Assembly (NCBI RefSeq): GCF_000378965.1
Contig: NZ_KB900536.1
Location: 2,100,052-2,164,051 of the forward strand
Direction: 5' to 3'
DNA length: 64,000 nucleotides
Source of the DNA: Thioalkalivibrio thiocyanodenitrificans ARhD 1
GTDB taxonomy: Bacteria; Pseudomonadota; Gammaproteobacteria; Ectothiorhodospirales; Ectothiorhodospiraceae
Of this stretch, positions 59,178-64,000 are shown piece by piece. Under the pieces are notes generated by a model that saw only the letters and a program-made list of their open reading frames with translations, did not search any database and was not told the DNA's origin. The translations under genes were made by a program, and so were the position numbers. Numbering within the stretch: the first letter of the stretch is position 1; every line of letters starts with the position of its first letter.

Positions 59178-59759
59178 TCACACCACCTTGCCGGCCTCGG
59201 TGGCCTCCTTCACCTCCATCAGCTTCCCGGTCTTGCAGTCGTAGATGTAGCCGTACACCGGGATATCGCCGGGCACCAGGGGATGCGCCTTGATGCGCCT
59301 CACGTCCTCCACCACGCTCCGGGCATTGTCGGATATGGTCAGCCAGTTGATGTAGCGCCCTTCCGGCGAACCGGGTCCCTTGCCCGTGTCGTGCCAGCCG
59401 TTGGCGTCCACCGTGGCCGTCTCCAGACTGCTGGCCAGCAGGTCGCCCATGATGTCATTGGTGAAGGTCTCCATGCCGCAGTCGGTATGGTGGATGACGA
59501 ACCATTCGCGGGTGCCCAGCAGCTTGTGGGAGATCACCAGGGAGCGGATGGCATCGTCGCTGGCACGCCCGCCGGCGTTGCGGATCACGTGGGCATCCCC
59601 CTCGGCCAGCCCGGCGTACCTGGCCGGATCCAGGCGCGCATCCATGCAGGTCAGGATGGCGAAGTGTCGCCCCGGCGGCATGGGGAGCTTGCCTTTGTCC
59701 CCGAAATCGGATGAATAGGCGGCATTGGCGGCGAGTACCTCTTTGACGACCTGGCTCAT
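59178..59759 (-). CDS. Beta-class carbonic anhydrase
   Basis: 193 residues from ATG 59759 (GGAGGA ribosome site). Zinc ligands C38 (in CMDARLD, with D40-R42 dyad), H91 and C94 (HHTDCG) are all present. It interconverts CO2 and bicarbonate in the cytoplasm. The family's size (about 165-230) fits. Upstream lies the G-rich tandem repeat, which may affect its expression. Confidence 0.92.
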   Translation of the reverse strand: MSQVVKEVLAANAAYSSDFGDKGKLPMPPGRHFAILTCMDARLDPARYAGLAEGDAHVIRNAGGRASDDAIRSLVISHKLLGTREWFVIHHTDCGMETFTNDIMGDLLASSLETATVDANGWHDTGKGPGSPEGRYINWLTISDNARSVVEDVRRIKAHPLVPGDIPVYGYIYDCKTGKLMEVKEATEAGKVV

Positions 59760-59825
59760 GACGGCTTCCTCCATCGCGTGGATACGCTTCAAGCATAGGA
59801 GATTCGCCGCGCGCCGGGGGCGGCG

Positions 59826-59973
59826 GGACTTTGGGGACTTTGGGGGGGGACTTTGGGGGGGGACTTTGGGGGGGGACTTTGGGGGGGGACTTTGGGGGGG
59901 ACTTTGGGGGACTTTGGGGACACCCAAGACTTCATGGGGACTTCGGGGACACCCAAGACTTCCCCAAGACTTC
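59826..59973. repeat. G-rich short tandem repeats
   Basis: About eight to ten imperfect copies of GGACTTTGGGG (59826-59920) are followed by two copies of GGGGACACCCAAGACTTC. The first block has many runs of four to eight G. It lies 70 bp upstream of the carbonic anhydrase gene. Confidence 0.85.
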
Positions 59974-60016
59974 ATTGGCAGCAACAACTCCATGGCATCG
60001 CACGATGATCGGCCGC

Positions 60017-60168
60017 TCAGGCGTGCACCTGATATAGCCGGCGCGCCTGGCTCTTGAAGCGACCCTCCCAGAACCGGCCCTTGCAGCCGCCTTCCTCGTT
60101 GGCGCGCCGTGCCAGGTATTCGTTGAGGCTTCGCATGAACCAGGACAGGTCACACAGGCGCTCGCGCC
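60017..60168 (-). pseudogene. Remnant of a REP-associated tyrosine transposase
   Basis: Matches the intact RAYT gene at 61237: [40 protein letters not shown], joined directly to the family's final residues ARRLYQVHA. The missing part between them could have been lost between two GCCTG microhomologies seen in the intact copy. The 5' half is absent. No function. Confidence 0.85.
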
Positions 60169-60304
60169 GAACTGCCCCGGGCGTAAAGCTCGTCAAGAAG
60201 TGAAACAGGTATACTGCTCCCGCGCATGTGTCATCTTTTGGTCTGTTACACATGTCGTGCTTGGGCCACTTGCTTCTCACTCCGGCCATATCGGAGAGAA
60301 TGAC

Positions 60305-61096
60305 ATGAAAGGACGATGGATGGTTTCGGGCGTTGCTGCAACATTGGTCTTTACATTCGGTATCGTGGACACATCGGCTGAGCAACAGCAAGCGACAAGT
60401 TCGTCGACCCTTGTCCACGATTACGAGGCCGACTTCAGGGAAGTGGCATCCGGTATTTCCAGGGCTGTCCTGTGGAGCAACCACAGCAAGGGTTCCTATG
60501 GTGTGTTTGCCAGATTCGAACCGGGATCCGATCCGGGGGTACAGACGAACATCAGCGATGTCCGGATCGTGGTTATCCAGGGCGCTTTTGTATACAAGGA
60601 CGATGCCGGGGAGAGGCGGGTCGAGCGAGGTGAAGTCATACGGATTCCGGCCGGGACGCGGTACCGGAGTGGCAGCGATGCGCAATGGGGTGCGCTCCTT
60701 TATGAAGAGTCTTCCGCATTGGGCCCAGGCCACGCTGCAGGAGATGCACTGACACAGCAACACAATTCGCCTGTTGTCGTCTCCATGAATGAGGCGGGCT
60801 TCCAGGAAGTTGTTCCGGGCATGTCCAGGGCGGTATTGTGGGGGGACCATGACAAGGGCCCCTATGGCGCGTTTACCGAGTTCGACCCTGAGTTCGACTC
60901 AGGGCCGCATATGCATGCCAACGATATCTTGATCGTGGTGATCCAGGGTTTCTATTTGTACCACGACGACACTGGAGAGAAGCGGCTCGGACCCGGCGAC
61001 TTCATGCGGATCCCGGGCGGGACGAAACACCGCGGTGGCGGCGACAAGAAATGGGGTGTGGTGTTTTACGAAGCGTCCGACGGCAGATTCGACTGA
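60305..61096 (+). CDS. Secreted two-cupin protein
   Basis: 263 residues from ATG 60305 with a GGAGAG ribosome site and a signal peptide ([20 protein letters not shown]). Two tandem cupins are clearly duplicates ([17 protein letters not shown] and [17 protein letters not shown]). The second keeps metal-binding histidines ([15 protein letters not shown]), but the first reads VQTNISD and GTRYRSG at the same positions, so only the second is likely to bind metal. It is flanked by RAYT sequences. Confidence 0.75.
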   Translation: MKGRWMVSGVAATLVFTFGIVDTSAEQQQATSSSTLVHDYEADFREVASGISRAVLWSNHSKGSYGVFARFEPGSDPGVQTNISDVRIVVIQGAFVYKDDAGERRVERGEVIRIPAGTRYRSGSDAQWGALLYEESSALGPGHAAGDALTQQHNSPVVVSMNEAGFQEVVPGMSRAVLWGDHDKGPYGAFTEFDPEFDSGPHMHANDILIVVIQGFYLYHDDTGEKRLGPGDFMRIPGGTKHRGGGDKKWGVVFYEASDGRFD

Positions 61097-61236
61097 CTCC
61101 CTGCACCGTAGCGCACCGTAGCGCACCGTAGATTCGAGCATAGCTTACATGGAACGACAAGCGAGGACACCGACAAGCGAGGACACCCAACTTTTCTTCG
61201 GCGTCACATCGCCATCATCCTGTTCGCAACACGTGG

Positions 61237-62253
61237 TCAGGCCGGCATCTGATAAAGCCGCCGAGCCTGTCCTAATCCCTTGAGAAACCGCCGCCCGAGA
61301 CGCTCGGCCGCCTCGCGAAGCCGGTCGACGTGCCCAAGTGCCGCCACATGGTGGCTCCGTCCGCCCCGCCTGACATGACGAAGGTAGTGCTCGGGGCTGA
61401 GATTGAGCCGAGCAAGAATCGGCGGAAGGCGACCCGGAATGGCGCCGCGCTTGTCCTCCCGGATCGCCCGCCCGGCCCAGTCCACCAGCTGCAGGTAGTC
61501 CTCGAAAGTGAAGGCGATGTGGTTGGGGTGATCTCCGGCAGACGTCCCGTCCAGGTCCATCAGGCGCGGCCCTTGCGATTCGTGCCGGTCGGGTGGGTGG
61601 TTCCCGCCTGATCCTGCGTACTCGGCGATACGTTGCCGGATGGAGGTGAAATCGGATGCCTCCGGGGTTTGGGCGACGCCCGCACGCACCGGATTGAGAT
61701 CCACATAGCTCATGCAGGTCAGCACGGCGGCCTCATCCAGAAGGGCCTGGCTCTTGAACCGGCCCTCCCAGAAACGCCCCTTGCAGCCGTCTTCCTCGTT
61801 GGCCCGGCGGGCCAGATGCTCGTTGAGGCCGCGCATGAACCAGGACAGATCACACAGGCGCTCGCGCCACTCGGCGATCAGAGCCCGGGCCTGCTCGGCC
61901 TCGGCGGCCGTGACCGTCTCGTCGGCCCGGTAGCGGGTGACCAGCACGGGCACTGAGAACAGGCGCGCCCAGCGATCCATGACGTCTTGTTCCGACCATG
62001 CCCGCGCCCGCTCGCGGTCAAGGCGCACCACCAGGTGGTAGTGGTTGGACATCACCGCGTAGGCGCAGATATCGACCGCAAAGACAGCGGCCAGCGCCTC
62101 CAGCCGCTCCAGCACCCAGCCCTTGCGGTGCTCGTAGCTCTTTCCCGAGAACGAATCCTGTCCGCACAGATAGGCCCGGCGCACGCAGCGCGCGATGCAG
62201 TGGTAGTAGGGGGTGGTCTCCGGATCAACGAGTTCCCTTCTGGCTCGGGTCAT
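61237..62253 (-). CDS. REP-associated tyrosine transposase (RAYT, TnpA_REP)
   Basis: 338 residues. The HUH single-strand nuclease motif is NHYHLVV, with the YYHCIARC start typical of the Y1_Tnp family and a long C-terminal extension. These enzymes cut and move short palindromic REP sequences. GGACACCC-type sequences flank it: near 61166 and 61182 on the plus strand, and inverted (TGGGTGTCCTCTTG) at 62330 and 62351. A truncated relative lies at 60017. It probably inserted into the end of the integron array. Confidence 0.88.
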   Translation of the reverse strand: MTRARRELVDPETTPYYHCIARCVRRAYLCGQDSFSGKSYEHRKGWVLERLEALAAVFAVDICAYAVMSNHYHLVVRLDRERARAWSEQDVMDRWARLFSVPVLVTRYRADETVTAAEAEQARALIAEWRERLCDLSWFMRGLNEHLARRANEEDGCKGRFWEGRFKSQALLDEAAVLTCMSYVDLNPVRAGVAQTPEASDFTSIRQRIAEYAGSGGNHPPDRHESQGPRLMDLDGTSAGDHPNHIAFTFEDYLQLVDWAGRAIREDKRGAIPGRLPPILARLNLSPEHYLRHVRRGGRSHHVAALGHVDRLREAAERLGRRFLKGLGQARRLYQMPA

Positions 62254-62329
62254 AGGAATGCTCCTTATTCCTTGATTGGATTGACGGATCAGAGGCTAGG
62301 CGGCTCGGGTGGGGGTGTCAACCAAATGA

Positions 62330-62364
62330 TGGGTGTCCTCTTGATCCTGCTGGGTGTCCTCTTG
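62330..62364. repeat. Direct repeat flanking the RAYT gene
   Basis: TGGGTGTCCTCTTG occurs at 62330-62343 and 62351-62364. The inverted counterpart (GAGGACACC) occurs at 61163-61171 and 61179-61187 on the other side of the transposase gene. Confidence 0.6.
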
Positions 62365-62391
62365 TTCGTTCTCTTGTTCGTTATTCGACAG

Positions 62392-62463
62392 TCTCAACGC
62401 CGAGCTAAAGGGCACCAATGGCACGTAGCGGAATTGGCGTCCATTTTGAGCGTCGCGTTATGT
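62392..62463 (-). other. Integron attC site of cassette 2
   Basis: On the minus strand it starts with core ACATAAC and ends with GTTGAGA. The start core is the exact complement of the GTTATGT at which this cassette begins, as required for a cassette's own attC. Inner arms GACGCT and AGCTC pair with one unpaired base, the extrahelical-base feature of attC. The 72-bp length is within the known range. Confidence 0.8.
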
Positions 62464-62465
62464 GG

Positions 62466-62687
62466 TTACGAGAAATCAAAAACAACGCAACCGTTCCCTG
62501 CTGCGGCAATGCTACGAAGATCAGTTGTAGACTTTTTGCCGGCATTAGTAATTACGATTTGGGCTTGCTTGTTGCTTGCGGCAGAAGCGATGCTCCTTAA
62601 GTCGGTAGTGGAATAATTTTCTGCATCAATAATCATCCCCCCACCTGCGGCTGCGATACTTCTTAGGTCTGTTGTTGACTTTCCCAT
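62466..62687 (-). CDS. Triple-repeat microprotein in integron cassette 2
   Basis: 73 residues. STTDLRSIA occurs three times (S4, S26, S53), each followed by an Ala/Gly stretch and a short beta-like strand (GMIIDA, QIVITNA, GCVVFDF). I cannot name the family. ATG 62687 has a GGAG ribosome site in the 35-nt cassette leader, and the stop lies 3 bp before attC, typical of cassette genes. Its codons are AT-richer than those of the chromosome around it. It has no TM helix or signal peptide. Confidence 0.75.
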   Translation of the reverse strand: MGKSTTDLRSIAAAGGGMIIDAENYSTTDLRSIASAASNKQAQIVITNAGKKSTTDLRSIAAAGNGCVVFDFS

Positions 62688-62716
62688 GTTTCAGTCTCCA
62701 TTAGTTTGTTTTAATC

Positions 62717-62764
62717 ACATAACACCGCATTCACCAGCCGGTCCGGTGCAATGCCTTGTTAAAT
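62717..62764 (-). other. Integron attC site of cassette 1
   Basis: On the minus strand it runs from core ATTTAAC to GTTATGT. ATTTAAC is the exact complement of the GTTAAAT at the start of the cassette (63119-63113). Arms GCATTGCACC and GGTGAATGC pair with one extrahelical G. At 48 bp it is shorter than usual attC sites. The end of the zinc-finger gene ([11 protein letters not shown]) is read from this site. Confidence 0.75.
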
Positions 62765-63108
62765 TTTACTTTTTTGTACTTACTGTATGCACGATGCCCA
62801 TGTTGTTTTTTTATATGCCTGCCTAACTTCTTCCGCCCGGTATGCGACTCATTGCATATAGGGCAAGCCATCAAGTTGTGACAGATAAAATGGTGCCTAC
62901 CCATATTCTTTGGCAAGACCTTTTGTCCACATTTGTCACACGACTCTCTCAGGTCGGGCTTGCTGCGCGGAGCGGTCTCTTTCTTCAATGCCGACTTCAG
63001 AACCCCCCTAAATGTTCTCATCTCTGGAGCCGAACATATACCATGATTAGGCTGCTCTTTCTTGGCCCTATCCAATCTATTTTGCTTTTCGTGATCAAAT
63101 TTGGTCAT
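62731..63108 (-). CDS. Two-finger C2H2-like zinc-finger protein in integron cassette 1
   Basis: 125 residues, strongly basic. Finger 2 is a classical spacing: C82-X2-C85-X12-H98-X4-H103. Finger 1 has C57-X2-C60, then H72/H73 and C76/H77. Such fingers are rare in bacteria and suggest nucleic-acid binding. ATG 63108 is only 10 nt from the cassette edge, with no ribosome site, so it would be read from a promoter in attI or the integrase gene. The sequence is visibly AT-richer than its surroundings. Confidence 0.8.
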   Translation of the reverse strand: MTKFDHEKQNRLDRAKKEQPNHGICSAPEMRTFRGVLKSALKKETAPRSKPDLRESCDKCGQKVLPKNMGRHHFICHNLMACPICNESHTGRKKLGRHIKKQHGHRAYSKYKKVKFNKALHRTGW

Positions 63109-63118
63109 AGAAATTTAA

Positions 63119-63255
63119 CTAGATTTCTGCCACAGATGTGGCGTGTTGTAACACGACAAAATCGCCGCACAATCTTCCACGCCGTTCGCAGCCCATTGAA
63201 TATCCAGAATGCAGGTTGCACAAACACTGCAATAATTCACGGAGGAAACACTGCC
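63119..63255. other. Candidate attI region
   Basis: 137 bp between the first base of cassette 1 (recombination point between G63119 and 63118 on the minus strand, GTTAAAT core) and the integrase start. Two 14-bp palindromes stand side by side: GCCACAGATGTGGC (63129-63142) and CGTGTTGTAACACG (63142-63155). These may be integrase-binding sites. I find no convincing Pc promoter. Confidence 0.6.
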
Positions 63256-63438
63256 ATGGAGGCACCCCCTCAGCCGCGGCTGCTCGACCAGGTTCGGGAG
63301 CGTTGCCGCGTCAAGCATTACAACCTGTGTACCGAGCAGGAACTGCTGGGGCACAGCGTCGTGCGCACGACGCAGATCTACACCCACGTGCTCAACCGGG
63401 GCGGGCTGGCGGTGCGCAGCCCGCTGGATGCGGGCTGA
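63256..63438 (+). pseudogene. intI: Integron integrase collapsed by in-frame deletion
   Basis: 60 codons from ATG 63256 with a GGAGGAA ribosome site. The first 28 residues ([20 protein letters not shown]) are the start of an integron tyrosine recombinase. They run straight into the family's C-terminus ([22 protein letters not shown]), which still has the catalytic tyrosine of [12 protein letters not shown]. About 260 codons, including the catalytic Arg and His boxes, are missing without a frameshift; short CAG/GA homology could explain the join. It cannot recombine. Its position, divergent from the cassettes across attI, is the standard integron layout. Confidence 0.85.
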
Positions 63439-63651
63439 ATGCGGTGCGGCTGTCGGGGGCATGAATAGGGCCACTCCCTGTGTGCCTTTTGTGAACTTTA
63501 GCCCTTCGGGCCCCGGGGTGGCAAACCGCATGCGGTGATCACTTCCTGATGCGGGCTAAAACGCCGGGCAGCTGGGGCTAACAGTTCATCCCTTGTTTCC
63601 CCGGCACGTAACGCAGGCGCGCTGGGTAAGGGGGCTATCGGGCATGTGCGT

Positions 63652-63675
63652 TCGCCCAGAGGACTGGGCTCCTAC
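63652..63675. repeat. Single arm of the REP-like repeat
   Basis: TCGCCCAGAGGACTGGGCTC and the next four bases match one arm of the hairpin at 51671-51694 with two changes. The rest of 63439-63721 holds no gene that I can support. Confidence 0.6.
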
Positions 63676-63721
63676 GGGTGTGGTTTTGTGCCAAGTTTGC
63701 TGGAGAGGGGAGCGCTCAGGC

Positions 63722-64000
63722 TCAGTCCTCCTCTCCATAGTTGATCACCGCGAGAAAGCGGATGGGCACCTTGATCAGGCGCTCGGGTCCGTGGGGGATA
63801 CTGCCCTTGAAGGTGAGTGAGTCGCCCGGTTCCAAGATGTAGGTGTTGCGCCCGTGCCGATACTCGATCTTTCCCTCCAGCATGTAGATGAACTCCACGC
63901 CGGGATGGGTGAAGGTGGGGAACACCTCGCTGGCGTCGTCCATGGTGATGAGGAAGGGTTCCACCTGCTTGCGCGGGCCCTGGTCGTAGGCGAGCAGATG
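63722..64000 (-). CDS. Cupin-domain C-terminus, probably of an XRE-cupin regulator (partial)
   Basis: The frame is open to the right edge, so the 5' end lies outside; a GTG at 63964 is an internal codon. The visible 92 residues form a cupin_2 domain: LLAYDQGPRKQVEPFLITMDD, FPTFTHPGVEFIYMLEGKIEYRHG, LEPGDSLTFKGSIPHGPERL. This exact layout is common at the C-terminus of helix-turn-helix/cupin regulators, where the cupin binds a small effector. Confidence 0.75.
   Translation of the reverse strand, partial: HLLAYDQGPRKQVEPFLITMDDASEVFPTFTHPGVEFIYMLEGKIEYRHGRNTYILEPGDSLTFKGSIPHGPERLIKVPIRFLAVINYGEED

Noticed and set aside
60017-60850. 277-codon minus-strand frame as a gene
   Set aside because: It joins a RAYT remnant to sequence antisense to the secreted bicupin; only 60017-60168 is homologous.
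1-64000. CRISPR arrays, tRNA or rRNA genes
   Set aside because: I saw no regularly spaced repeats with variable spacers, and no recognisable rRNA or tRNA cloverleaf sequence; a covariance search was not possible.

Overview
The window is GC-rich DNA of proteobacterial type. Gene content (CoA-disulfide/persulfide reductase-rhodanese fusion, second rhodanese, two-partner secretion, class III cyclase with CHASE2, HD-GYP, cytochrome P460, RAYT, integron parts) suggests a gammaproteobacterium, plausibly a sulfur-metabolising or halophilic relative of the Ectothiorhodospiraceae/Chromatiales. That placement is inference; no rRNA or tRNA gene is visible.

Region 1 (1-24.7 kb) looks like one regulatory neighbourhood. 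It opens with the C-terminal part of a regulator carrying an OmpR-like winged helix plus BTAD (SARP-type) domain. Next come two operons: TPS transporter - TPS exoprotein - FecR - CHASE2/adenylate cyclase, then CoADR-rhodanese - cNMP-binding/rhodanese - secreted protein - secreted amidase - ADP/ATP-carrier-like HEAT protein - cNMP-binding protein. A lipoprotein, a frameshifted DUF4892/OmpA gene and an HD-GYP gene follow on the minus strand. Four promoters here share one architecture, TGTAAGA-N4-TGTAAGA-N10-(G/T)A(T/C)AC(A/T), which defines a candidate regulon linking cAMP synthesis to cAMP-binding effectors.

Region 2 (25-26.2 kb) is a decayed IS4-type element. Region 3 (26.3-39.5 kb) is a putative specialised-metabolite cluster: cyanophycin-synthetase-like ligase with a degenerate ATP-grasp half, isochorismatase-aldehyde dehydrogenase fusion, two SAM methyltransferases, isopropylmalate-dehydrogenase-like enzyme, Rieske oxygenase, MurG-like glycosyltransferase, HemN-like radical SAM enzyme and an ATP-grasp ligase.

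Region 4 (39.5-59.8 kb) holds an ECF sigma/anti-sigma/methyltransferase operon with a divergent secreted cupin (two matched ECF-type promoters), a MITE-like repeat, glutamate dehydrogenase, a coupled ATP-grasp/S15 hydrolase pair, rhomboid protease, cytochrome P460 with a divergent Cys-rich MarR regulator, an asparagine-synthase-like protein, TauE/SafE transporter, Smr protein, a methyltransferase/ATP-grasp pair, FGGY kinase and beta-carbonic anhydrase.

Region 5 (59.8-64 kb) is accessory: G-rich tandem repeats, a RAYT remnant and an intact RAYT, a secreted bicupin, and a fossil integron. The integron has an integrase collapsed in frame to 60 codons, an attI region, and two AT-richer cassettes with matched attC cores, encoding a C2H2-like zinc-finger protein and a triple-repeat microprotein. 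The window ends inside a cupin-type gene.
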